This document shows, piece after piece, positions 15,863 to 23,878 of a DNA stretch of 64,000 bases. Position numbers and translations under genes: made by a program. Each line of letters starts with the position of its first letter. The first letter of the stretch is position 1. The notes under the pieces were generated by a model. That model searched no databases and was not told the DNA's origin. It saw only the letters and a program-made list of their open reading frames with translations. Source of the DNA: Halobacteriovorax sp. (GTDB lineage: Bacteria > Bdellovibrionota > Bacteriovoracia > Bacteriovoracales > Bacteriovoracaceae); the NCBI GenBank assembly GCA_002720865.1, contig PBIO01000013.1:1-64000 (forward strand), written 5' to 3'.

Positions 15863-16672
15863 TTAGAGATCCTCTAGATCGGCGAATGCCTCATCCAAAC
15901 TGCGAAATTGATTATTAGACTTAGTTGATGTTGTGGTCTCATCAGTGTCATCAGTTTCAGTGAAGGCAACGGTTGGGCCGCGGGTGGTTCCAACATTATC
16001 AGAGCTGTTATCATCTGTATCACCAGACAACCAATCATTTACAATCTTTTCAAGCTCATCATATGACTTAAGTGTGTACATATCGTCAATGTTAGGAATT
16101 GCGTTAGTCCATTCCGTAGTTTGCTCAGGATCAGAAGAAAGAGGTGTTGCCTTTCCTCGAGGACGAACCGTTGTGGTTGCCCACATTCGACCAGGTGGCT
16201 TATTACAAACAACCTTTACGTCACGGCCGTCATTCGGATCTGTGATATCACCATAGTCTTCATCAAGCATAATGTTTAGAAGTGATTGATAAACTGTTTT
16301 ACCAAAAGACCAGAGGCGTACACCCTTATCTTCTTCACCCCGTACAACTACAGGGGCAAAACAGCGCATCTTAGGATAAAGCTTCTTTGCCAATTCGTAA
16401 GAATCCTTTGAAGCATCATCTCGAAGCTTATTAATAAGTTCCTGAATGGGATCTGGCTTGCCAAACTGCTTTGGTGCCAAAAGTCCAGGATTGTTTCCAA
16501 TATTATAATAGAACCAAAGTTCCTTAAATGGTTGTCCGTCATTACCTGGAAATGAAAGTAAACGAACGGTGGCTTCTTCACCCTCCTGGGGGCGCCACAT
16601 TGTATTACGCCGAGAACTAGTCCCGGAAAGCTGATTTAGCTTATTCCGAATTGCATCAAAATCAATTGCCAT
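15863..16672 (-). CDS. gp32-like single-stranded DNA-binding protein
   Basis: 269 residues. It resembles the T4 gp32 family: an N-terminal basic segment, RLLSFPGNDGQPFKELWFYY, a central OB region with RCFAPVVVRGEEDKGVRLW and KVVCNKPPGRMWATTTVRP, then a disordered Asp/Ser/Thr-rich linker (about 205-250). The acidic hydrophobic tail DEAFADLEDL recruits partner proteins in this family. The gp32-type CysHis zinc cluster is not evident; only scattered cysteines are seen. It is followed by a strong terminator and preceded by a 100-base leader containing a perfect 15-base palindrome, so it is probably expressed and controlled on its own. Confidence 0.82.
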   Translation of the reverse strand: MAIDFDAIRNKLNQLSGTSSRRNTMWRPQEGEEATVRLLSFPGNDGQPFKELWFYYNIGNNPGLLAPKQFGKPDPIQELINKLRDDASKDSYELAKKLYPKMRCFAPVVVRGEEDKGVRLWSFGKTVYQSLLNIMLDEDYGDITDPNDGRDVKVVCNKPPGRMWATTTVRPRGKATPLSSDPEQTTEWTNAIPNIDDMYTLKSYDELEKIVNDWLSGDTDDNSSDNVGTTRGPTVAFTETDDTDETTTSTKSNNQFRSLDEAFADLEDL

Positions 16673-16727
16673 TTTTTTAACTCCTTAATGTTTAATTTGC
16701 AACTTTTCTATGGCCACCACGACCATG

Positions 16728-16742
16728 TTAGTACTGTACTAA
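16728..16742. promoter_or_regulatory. Palindrome in the SSB leader
   Basis: TTAGTACTGTACTAA is a perfect dyad with 7-base arms, about 56 bases upstream of the SSB start. An imperfect second dyad (ATGG...CCAT) lies at 16710-16726. This is a possible operator or leader RNA structure. T4 gp32 represses its own translation through a leader structure, but the same mechanism is not shown here. Confidence 0.35.
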
Positions 16743-16772
16743 TTTATTGTTAATTGTATAAACGTATCTTTA

Positions 16773-17030
16773 TTATTTTGGCCACTTATCAATTGGGCAC
16801 TTTTTTCGTGGCGCATAAACCATTGCAGGAAATGCACAACCACACTTTCCGCAACGATATCTTGAAATCTTTTTACCCATAACTGTAACCGGTTGGCTTC
16901 GAAGAAATGGGCATGCCTTACAAATCTCTGCGCGCTTAATCGACATCTCTTCAATTTCCGGAGGTAAACCCTTGGGTTTTTTACTTTTTATAAAGTTGAT
17001 CCAACCCTCTGCAATATTTCGAAGACTCAT
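16773..17030 (-). CDS. Small zinc-ribbon-like protein
   Basis: 85 residues with Cys pairs CKAC, CGKC(GC) and a final CP before DKWPK, which fits a zinc-binding ribbon. Similar small Cys-rich proteins are common in phages, but their role is unknown. It overlaps the upstream gene by an ATGA, indicating coupled translation. Confidence 0.65.
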   Translation of the reverse strand: MSLRNIAEGWINFIKSKKPKGLPPEIEEMSIKRAEICKACPFLRSQPVTVMGKKISRYRCGKCGCAFPAMVYAPRKKCPIDKWPK

Positions 17031-17272
17031 TTACTTTTACCTAGCTTCTTCTTTGTCTTTTTTTTCTTTTTCTTTGGATATGTCGAATCAGTCCCAAGTG
17101 GTGTAACAGCACCTGGAACACCGCCTACTGCTAACTCATTTTTATCAGATGATTTAGCATCATCTGGTTCAACTAATAGCTTGTCACTCTTATCATTATC
17201 CTCATCTTCATCATGATGAGATTCAAATATTTCTAATAAAGAACGTATATAGTTTCGTAATAAATTACTCAT
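17027..17272 (-). CDS. Small hypothetical protein with acidic middle and Lys-rich tail
   Basis: 81 residues. A short N-terminal amphipathic helix (NLLRNYIRSLLEIF) is followed by an acidic segment (HHDEDEDNDKSD) and a tail of almost only Lys (PKKKKKKTKKKLGKSK). It is probably disordered outside the helix and may bind nucleic acid through its tail. An ATATTTA element lies 18 bases upstream of the start. Family unknown. Confidence 0.55.
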   Translation of the reverse strand: MSNLLRNYIRSLLEIFESHHDEDEDNDKSDKLLVEPDDAKSSDKNELAVGGVPGAVTPLGTDSTYPKKKKKKTKKKLGKSK

Positions 17273-17307
17273 TTTGAATACCTCTTTTTTAAATATTGTA
17301 TAGGATG

Positions 17308-17637
17308 TTATTCCTCTACTACACTCTCAAGAATATATCCTCGTTCAAACTCTCCCCGCTGAATTGCTTTCTCAGTTCGAATAATCTCAAGATCCATATG
17401 GCAAAAACCCATTCTGTCTTGAATAGCCATTAGTACTTGCTGAATGTCTGCTAATTCCTCAATACTAGGTTTTTCTAGAAACTCTGTAACTTCTTCCTGC
17501 AGCTTTTCACATAGCTTATCCCAATATTCTCCATCATTTGCGACCCTATAAGAAAACTCTTTTTCTTTTGCGCGTAAAATATCCGGAATCTTATCCCTAA
17601 CTAATTTATCATACGTTAGTACCATTTTAGTCGTCAT
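17308..17637 (-). CDS. MazG-like all-alpha NTP pyrophosphohydrolase
   Basis: 109 residues. It opens with TYDKLVRDKIPDIL and has the metal-binding pattern EEVTEFLE followed by EELADIQQVL, matching the short house-cleaning NTP-PPase family (COG4997-like). It would hydrolyse non-canonical or alarmone-like nucleotides. It overlaps the HD-domain gene by 11 bases, so the pair is probably a nucleotide-metabolism unit. Confidence 0.75.
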   Translation of the reverse strand: MTTKMVLTYDKLVRDKIPDILRAKEKEFSYRVANDGEYWDKLCEKLQEEVTEFLEKPSIEELADIQQVLMAIQDRMGFCHMDLEIIRTEKAIQRGEFERGYILESVVEE

Positions 17638-18232
17638 TATTTTTTGCCTCTAGAATAATCATCTGTTTAGCTTGCTGTAAGATCACAGCAAGAAGTGGTT
17701 CATTACGAATATAAAAACGATTCTCATCTAAATGAGAACCCTGAGATAGGTGTATGGCTAGCCATTCATCCCTTGTTAGTTGTATACAAAAATATTGTAA
17801 TAAAAATAGCGTTAGATGGGGAACTGCCATTTTTGGTAATTCTTCATTGTATTTATACATTTGCCCTAGCTTTTCGCGGTGCCAATTCGAATCCTGCTCT
17901 ACAAAGAGATCTTCCTCTAAGTCACCTATCTTTCCAAGTTCATGAAGTAATCCAACACGAAGAATTGACTTTACATCTATAGATACTTCATGAGCAGCTG
18001 CTAGCTTGCGCATGCGTGATGTTACAGTTAATGCATGCTCAATTAAACCACCGGGATATGCACCATACTGATCTAGCTTTGTTGATGCAGGGCAAACAGA
18101 AGCGCGTTCACCTAGATTATCTAGCAATTCTGAAATTAGGTCTGCCTGATCTGTTTCAAATGCTTTGCGGCACAATCGATCAAACGTTTCCCAATTTGTT
18201 TTAATCTGATCAAATTCTAATTCTGTAGACAT
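17627..18232 (-). CDS. HD-domain phosphohydrolase-like protein
   Basis: 201 residues. It has an HD-superfamily arrangement: GLIEHALTVTSRM (first His), LLHELGKIGDLEED (HE in place of the usual HD) and later histidines in LAIHLSQGSHL. The Asp-to-Glu change may still allow metal binding. Members hydrolyse phosphate esters of nucleotides; the substrate here is unknown. It is coupled to the MazG-like gene downstream and preceded by an extended -10 promoter candidate. Confidence 0.65.
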   Translation of the reverse strand: MSTELEFDQIKTNWETFDRLCRKAFETDQADLISELLDNLGERASVCPASTKLDQYGAYPGGLIEHALTVTSRMRKLAAAHEVSIDVKSILRVGLLHELGKIGDLEEDLFVEQDSNWHREKLGQMYKYNEELPKMAVPHLTLFLLQYFCIQLTRDEWLAIHLSQGSHLDENRFYIRNEPLLAVILQQAKQMIILEAKNNDD

Positions 18233-18252
18233 ATTAATAACCCTTTTGCTGT

Positions 18253-18281
18253 ATTATACCACAGCATGGGGTAATTTATAA
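18253..18281 (-). promoter_or_regulatory. Extended -10 promoter candidate
   Basis: In gene direction: TTATAA, 17 bases, TATAAT, with TGG directly before the -10 (TGn extended -10). It sits between the 188-residue gene and the HD-domain gene, about 20 bases before the latter's start. Confidence 0.6.
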
Positions 18282-18824
18282 ATCAGTATCAGGAATATAT
18301 TCAATTGAGCCGGGCTGCTCGCGCCACATATAGTCTTTCTTTCCAAGATAAACTATCACACCTTCTCCTGCCTTTTCTACATGAAGGTCTTCCTCAATAC
18401 CCTGTAAGAATCCTGAACGATATGCTCCATAGAGTGTATGTGACATATACTTCGTTGCGTCCCTAACATCTAGCTCACCAGGTTGAATCGCTATGGCAAT
18501 CAAATCACCCTTTTTAACTGCATGGGTCTTATTATATGCCTGTTGCATTGCATCTGCGCCAGAAACTGCTTGATCTATTACATCCTTAATTTTTTCCATT
18601 GAAGACCCACCGGGTGGTTGTTTAATTTGTAGATTCTTCATTAGCTGGCCGGGATTTACCTCCGCTAAGGCACCGGCTTCGCGGACGGGATTAGAAAAGC
18701 TGCCACGGCCGGTATGGGCCTTTACCTTTTTCTTTTTTTCTTTTTCCGGTTGCTCTTCTTTATCTTCAGAAATAATTTTTCGAATCTGAGCCCTGATAAA
18801 ATCTTCTGTTGTTAAACTTGGCAT
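18276..18824 (-). CDS. Hypothetical protein with charged N-terminal region
   Basis: 182 residues from the ATG at 18824, which has AAGGA seven bases upstream. An upstream in-frame ATG at 18842 has no ribosome site. The N-terminus is an amphipathic helix (TTEDFIRAQIRKIISED), followed by a Lys/Glu-rich linker and a globular C-terminal half (about 85-180). No family is recognised. Its neighbours are PolA and the HD-domain gene. The N-terminal helix resembles those of several head-region proteins in this window. Confidence 0.6.
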   Translation of the reverse strand: MPSLTTEDFIRAQIRKIISEDKEEQPEKEKKKKVKAHTGRGSFSNPVREAGALAEVNPGQLMKNLQIKQPPGGSSMEKIKDVIDQAVSGADAMQQAYNKTHAVKKGDLIAIAIQPGELDVRDATKYMSHTLYGAYRSGFLQGIEEDLHVEKAGEGVIVYLGKKDYMWREQPGSIEYIPDTDL

Positions 18825-18848
18825 AACATTTTCCTTTACCATTAAATA

Positions 18849-20072
18849 TTACCCTGGTGATCTAATAGCATCGATATCAATCGGAAATTTCCCTAAGCCG
18901 TCGATATGAAGACCTTCCTCTGAAAACTTACAGATTTTTGAAAGATCATCAGGGTGCACATCTAAAACTAGCGCATCATGAATAACAAATAGTGGTTGAG
19001 CCCTTAGCTCGGCTAGCATTATCTTCTTTACAAAGTTTGAGAACCCCAGTAAAGATACATCAACAGCAGAAGATTGCAAGTAGTGGTTGACCATTATATT
19101 GTTGTCAGCAGACTGAGTAGAAAGTGATCGACCGAAGAAATTTTGAATCTTTCCAGAAGTAAGCATATCATTTCTAAGCTTGGCAATAAGATCAGAGATG
19201 CCAAAATAGTCTTTAATTTTCGATATTGCTAGTTCAGGGTTAAACTGATTATCTAAAACAGCTCTAAGCTTATTAGCTGATGCGCCATACAATGCACATA
19301 AAACAGCAATTTTTACATGCTCCCTGTCTAGGCCTCCGTTAAATAAGTTATCTGAAATTTCGTTGTATAAATCTCTACTAGATTCGTGGGCATATAATAA
19401 CCTTGCTAAGCGAGGCTCTAAAGAAACAAAATCAACTTGAATTACAGATCCGCCTGGATATCTCGACATTAAAATGTCCCTATGTCTCTTAGGAAGAGTC
19501 AAAATAGACGGACCTGACTTTACTGTTAAACGCCCAGTAGTTGTAGCCAGTTGATCATAGCTAACTTTTTTTGCATAGTTTTCCCCATCTGGTAAAAAAG
19601 ATCTCAAAATACCTTTAATTGTTGGGTTATTCTCTGCTGCCATGTACCTTGCTAACAATTGTTTATCTACCAGAGCCCTTGAAAGGCCCAGGAGAAGGCT
19701 CCTCTCAGCTACAAAGGTTTCCCCATAGGGACATTTATGAAGGACCTCAAGGGCCTTGGAGAGGACAACAAGTATATCTTGGATTATACTATAAAACTTA
19801 CGAGCTGGTAGCACATTATGCCAAGGAATATTAGTATTATTAATGCCTAAGGCCTTAAATGATTGAGCATATTCTTTTGGAATGGGTTGAGGTATATTTT
19901 TGTTATATAAAGATAAGATAACATCCAGGCTATTGGGTACGGTTGTGTCTCCAAAAACCCAATCGCTGTTAGATATATTAGTTACCCAAGCATATGATCC
20001 GGTTGCAGTATCATACCGAAGATATTTCGATGTCCCTAGAACACTTGGGTGTATGCATAAGATCATACCCAA
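18849..20072 (-). CDS. Short family A DNA polymerase (polymerase domain only)
   Basis: 407 residues. It has the palm and fingers of family A polymerases: TTTGRLT, motif A QVDFVSLEPRLARLL (Asp214), motif B with R250 and K254 before ALYGA, and motif C FVIHDALVLDV (Asp366). The usual HDE of motif C is HDA here. There is no 3'-5' exonuclease and little thumb, since only about 170 residues precede TGRL. It could be a split replicative polymerase with a separate exonuclease gene, as described for Rhodothermus phage RM378, or an accessory polymerase. The first codon would be TTG at 20072; the in-frame ATG at 20066 is an alternative, and neither has a clear ribosome site. Confidence 0.82.
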   Translation of the reverse strand: MGMILCIHPSVLGTSKYLRYDTATGSYAWVTNISNSDWVFGDTTVPNSLDVILSLYNKNIPQPIPKEYAQSFKALGINNTNIPWHNVLPARKFYSIIQDILVVLSKALEVLHKCPYGETFVAERSLLLGLSRALVDKQLLARYMAAENNPTIKGILRSFLPDGENYAKKVSYDQLATTTGRLTVKSGPSILTLPKRHRDILMSRYPGGSVIQVDFVSLEPRLARLLYAHESSRDLYNEISDNLFNGGLDREHVKIAVLCALYGASANKLRAVLDNQFNPELAISKIKDYFGISDLIAKLRNDMLTSGKIQNFFGRSLSTQSADNNIMVNHYLQSSAVDVSLLGFSNFVKKIMLAELRAQPLFVIHDALVLDVHPDDLSKICKFSEEGLHIDGLGKFPIDIDAIRSPG

Positions 20073-20114
20073 ATATAAGCATAATCAGATAAGTGTATCA
20101 TGTATGCCAATGGT

Positions 20115-23100
20115 TTATCTTGTCTCGTTCAAAACCCTTTCGACATGATTAAGTGTCGATTCATATTTTGAAAGACCATCTGATTGCACAAAACTAAGTT
20201 TTGACTTAAATTCACCAGGAGAAATTGTATGTGTTATTCCAGTAATTGAATAAATGTTATCTATAGTTGTGCCGGTACCAAAGTCCCAAAATAATTGTTG
20301 CGTAAATCTAAAAAATGGAAATCCAATTGTTTCCGCAGATAAAGATACAGGTGAAACAGACACCGGGAGACCTTGGTCTAGGGCTCTTGATGAATCCCTT
20401 GCCGCGGCATTGTTTCTTCTCAGCATCTGAATGGATGATAATTCAGAACTATTATTGCTGGCCACAGTTGCGCTTAAAATAGCAGAGTTCATTGAACCAT
20501 ATGTGACGGACGGCATCGTTCGTTTAATAAACTGTTTCATCTGATGGAACCCACCTTTTAGCCTTAGGTATGCATCAGGATTTGCTGGATTAGAACTAAG
20601 GTCAGCAAGACGATCACCTGCTGAGGCACCGGCTACAGGTGGTACAATCTCTAAGAGCCCTGCATCGATAGCTTGCTGTAATACGGCAGCTACATTTTGA
20701 CGGTGCGTAGATCGAGCAGGTGTTTCACTAGCTGATAATTCTCTTGCTGAAGAATTAATTTGGTTTAGCCTATTATCCCTTGATGCATTAAGCATCTCTT
20801 GCTGCCCCAAATATTTTGTACATTGCCTATCATATATGTGGACCTTTAAGATTGTTTTTCCAGGTTGGGGGCGGCCGGCATTGTCATGGCCAGGTGGATA
20901 AACTGCAGGAATTGCCTCCAAAGACATTCCGATATTAGGTTGGCGGAAAATTAAATCTTGCACTGGGGCGCTGGATCCATCGCCAGGAGTATATGCATCC
21001 GCTAGCCTCTGGTTCCTACGTTCAGCCAATATGGTGGCATCCATATCATTTACTCTAAGTTCCCTATTTAACTCACGATTAATATGATATAAGTCATTTA
21101 GCCCCCAAGCATCTGCTGCAGGGTCACGCATAAACTTCTCTATTAAAAATGCTAAAAATTGCCGTAATGAAATAGTGGTTGATGCCTTCATTAATTCTCT
21201 AATCTCAAGCTGAAATAACCTTGCATTAATCGGAAACTCTGCTATATTGTGGTCTCTGACATACGATGCATAATGATTAAACGGATAAAAAATTAATTGA
21301 ACTTCATCAAAGTTTCCTGTGGCCGCTAGAGGCTGACCTACAAATAACATCATTAACTTTCCTAATGATACATAGTGTGGGTCAGTGTCTTGAAAATAAT
21401 CATCATTATGCCGATCAGCGCCGCGGCGGTCTCTACCCGCATTCCAGGGTGTATTATCTCCCGTCCTTAAATCTGTAACGGTCCAACCGGTGGCGCCGGC
21501 GCCGGCCATATCTCGTTGACTACGTATACAAGCTGCCTTTTCAATTGACCTAACTGTATATGTAGCATTGGAACTACCTGGTTCATTAGGGACAATCCTG
21601 CCAGTGCCACTTCGAATTATTCTTCGATGAAATGGATCACCACTTTTATAATCATATATTAATGATAGTTTTTTCCCTAAGCTTGTATCAATTATCTGTG
21701 CCAATGATTGTCTTGACCCTTCTCTTGCCGGTTGGTGGCCGCGCTGTCCGCGTCGGCCAACAGCTGGTGTACCGAAAATTTCATCAATAGCGGCGAGAGC
21801 ATTACGTGCATCAGCTGATACTGCGGTTGTTGTATCTTCTACAGTAGCTCGAAGTGCATTTTGAAAGGTTCGTAATTTTTCTAAATTATCCGTGCTAATT
21901 GTCATTGCACCTCTTACAGAACTCATAGAGGCTAGCCATGTATTTCCGGAAACGTCAGATGATGATGATGATGAGTCGCCGGTTGATGATGGTGTTGACA
22001 TCGTTCTACCATATCTTCTAATGGCCTCAAGCATATCACTCATTCGGGTTTGCTGTCGTACTACACTCTCATCTTCATGAATAGATGAAGTATCTACATT
22101 GATTGTGCCCATCATACTCAAATTAATAACAATCTTAACCTGACCATCATCTTGAAAACTAAAACTTGAGTTTGTAACCTGAAATTTTTCGGTCATTTTA
22201 AGTGAATTTATAAACTGGCCCATCGGATTCTCTGATGCTGCTGAACCCTCTGGGTGGTTCCACCCATATTCTATTAATAAATGTGTAGAGCTATATAGTG
22301 ATGGTTTTACTAATCCTGCTACCTCAGATAACCTCGAACGATCATGAACTATGATATTTAATGTGCCACTTTTGTGAGCCATGGCACCACCGGCAGGAGT
22401 AACTGTCAACTCTAATGACTCAATCGTCATAAACGGTCGAAATGGGTCTATTATTGGGGCTGCCCTAGGGCCACCGGCAGCAGCCGCTGTAGCTCCATTA
22501 GGAGTAACAAAGGCAGAATAATTTGGCTCATCAGCATTTACTAGCGTCTGTGGCGATGTGAATAATTCCATCCCTGCAACTTGGATTTGAGAATCTGCAT
22601 CAAACCCCATTATCTGATTAATGTTCTCCCCTGTACCGTATACGGGTAACGCATCAATAAAATACGCATCCTCTGAACCATCTGGCGCAGCGGTTGAGCC
22701 TTGAAGGAATCTGAACATGGAAATGCCCTGGGCTCGATTTGTACCTACTGCACGAGGCTTAAACTTTGAAACAATATTAACATTTAGACATGGTACACAT
22801 TTAGACAACTCTAATGTAGGCACATTTTCTAAAAAATATTGTGTTGCCCCAGAATCCCTAACAGCATATGTTAACCTTGAAGGCCTAACTAATATTGCAC
22901 ATAATGAAGGTGCAGACTTTGATGGGTCAGTTGGTGAACTATTTATTGTCTGAACACCGTCACGATCCCAAACTTCTGAACTAGTTGGCGCGCCCCGAAT
23001 CATACCTATTACTGATGCAAACTTATTGTTTAAACCACCAGGTTGTTGCGATTCATTCCCTGGTTCTCCATCAGCAAAGTTATTGATGTATACGTTGCCG

Positions 23101-23576
23101 CCGACTTCATTGATGGCGGCCCCGTGACGCACGGAAAGGCAAGGTGTAGCTTCGTCGTCGTTACCAACGAGGCCACCAGCAAATACACTGGGTTCATAAA
23201 AAATATCTGCGACGCCGAATAAGTGGTCAAGATCTGAGTCCATGATTAGTGAGCGGTCGGAGGCCTCGGTGATGGCGGTGCCAGCATTAGCACCAGACGC
23301 TAGTTCTTTTAATTTCTCTATAACATCTTTTATAAAGAGACCGCCGTCATGGACATCCAACAAAAACTTTCCAACAAAATGCTCTTCTGGGGTACCATTT
23401 TCTCCAGAACTCGATGCACTAAAACTTGATAGGTCGGCAGGGGGATCATCAGGCTGCCGATCAGCATCAATTGCATTCATGTAAGATAATCTATCAAGAA
23501 ATTCGCTGGGTGAAGCGATACCATAGAATTCAGATAATTTTTCTAATGATTTATCTAAATCGTAATTACGGCCCAT
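20115..23576 (-). CDS. Large baseplate/hub-like virion protein
   Basis: 1153 residues. No catalytic motif is seen. It is Ser/Asn/Ala-rich with several long loops. A conserved-looking core lies near 400-500 (VHDRSRLSEVAGLVKPSLY, LLIEYGWNHPEG, FSFQDDGQVKIVINLSM), and the C-terminus (GITHTISPGEFKSKLSFVQ) resembles the end of phage hub proteins, where GxHxIxxGxFxTxL is common. Its start overlaps the LysM-like gene by TAATG. Position after the tape measure and the other baseplate genes supports a hub or central baseplate role. The size is well above T4 gp27/gp5. The exact T4 equivalent is uncertain. Confidence 0.55.
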   Translation of the reverse strand: MGRNYDLDKSLEKLSEFYGIASPSEFLDRLSYMNAIDADRQPDDPPADLSSFSASSSGENGTPEEHFVGKFLLDVHDGGLFIKDVIEKLKELASGANAGTAITEASDRSLIMDSDLDHLFGVADIFYEPSVFAGGLVGNDDEATPCLSVRHGAAINEVGGNVYINNFADGEPGNESQQPGGLNNKFASVIGMIRGAPTSSEVWDRDGVQTINSSPTDPSKSAPSLCAILVRPSRLTYAVRDSGATQYFLENVPTLELSKCVPCLNVNIVSKFKPRAVGTNRAQGISMFRFLQGSTAAPDGSEDAYFIDALPVYGTGENINQIMGFDADSQIQVAGMELFTSPQTLVNADEPNYSAFVTPNGATAAAAGGPRAAPIIDPFRPFMTIESLELTVTPAGGAMAHKSGTLNIIVHDRSRLSEVAGLVKPSLYSSTHLLIEYGWNHPEGSAASENPMGQFINSLKMTEKFQVTNSSFSFQDDGQVKIVINLSMMGTINVDTSSIHEDESVVRQQTRMSDMLEAIRRYGRTMSTPSSTGDSSSSSSDVSGNTWLASMSSVRGAMTISTDNLEKLRTFQNALRATVEDTTTAVSADARNALAAIDEIFGTPAVGRRGQRGHQPAREGSRQSLAQIIDTSLGKKLSLIYDYKSGDPFHRRIIRSGTGRIVPNEPGSSNATYTVRSIEKAACIRSQRDMAGAGATGWTVTDLRTGDNTPWNAGRDRRGADRHNDDYFQDTDPHYVSLGKLMMLFVGQPLAATGNFDEVQLIFYPFNHYASYVRDHNIAEFPINARLFQLEIRELMKASTTISLRQFLAFLIEKFMRDPAADAWGLNDLYHINRELNRELRVNDMDATILAERRNQRLADAYTPGDGSSAPVQDLIFRQPNIGMSLEAIPAVYPPGHDNAGRPQPGKTILKVHIYDRQCTKYLGQQEMLNASRDNRLNQINSSARELSASETPARSTHRQNVAAVLQQAIDAGLLEIVPPVAGASAGDRLADLSSNPANPDAYLRLKGGFHQMKQFIKRTMPSVTYGSMNSAILSATVASNNSSELSSIQMLRRNNAAARDSSRALDQGLPVSVSPVSLSAETIGFPFFRFTQQLFWDFGTGTTIDNIYSITGITHTISPGEFKSKLSFVQSDGLSKYESTLNHVERVLNETR

Positions 23577-23869
23577 TATGACACCAACGCAGCTACTTCA
23601 TTAATATTAGTGGGAATTCTTAAAGATGTCCCAGGGGGTACTTGCATAGACCAGCCTATACCACTTGCAGCTGCAATTACCCACCATAGCCTAGCATTAC
23701 CGTATACCCGGCCGGCAATTATATCCAACCTATCACTTTCCTTAAGAACGAACCTTCTTGACTTGATCTGCCCTGTCTCTACAGCATTATAAATAATTGT
23801 AGGCTGAATCGTTCCTAACGATTTTCCCATCCTTAATACTGGTGCCCTTACATATCTTCCTATTGCCAT
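23576..23869 (-). CDS. LysM-like baseplate protein (gp53 / tail protein X-like)
   Basis: 97 residues. The segment LKESDRLDIIAGRVYGNARLWWVIAAASGI and the following PGTSLRIP fit the LysM fold of tail protein X and the gp53-type wedge protein. Such proteins link the baseplate and hub and may contact peptidoglycan. It lies between two giant baseplate genes and overlaps the downstream one. Confidence 0.75.
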   Translation of the reverse strand: MAIGRYVRAPVLRMGKSLGTIQPTIIYNAVETGQIKSRRFVLKESDRLDIIAGRVYGNARLWWVIAAASGIGWSMQVPPGTSLRIPTNINEVAALVS

Positions 23870-23878
23870 TTATAATAC

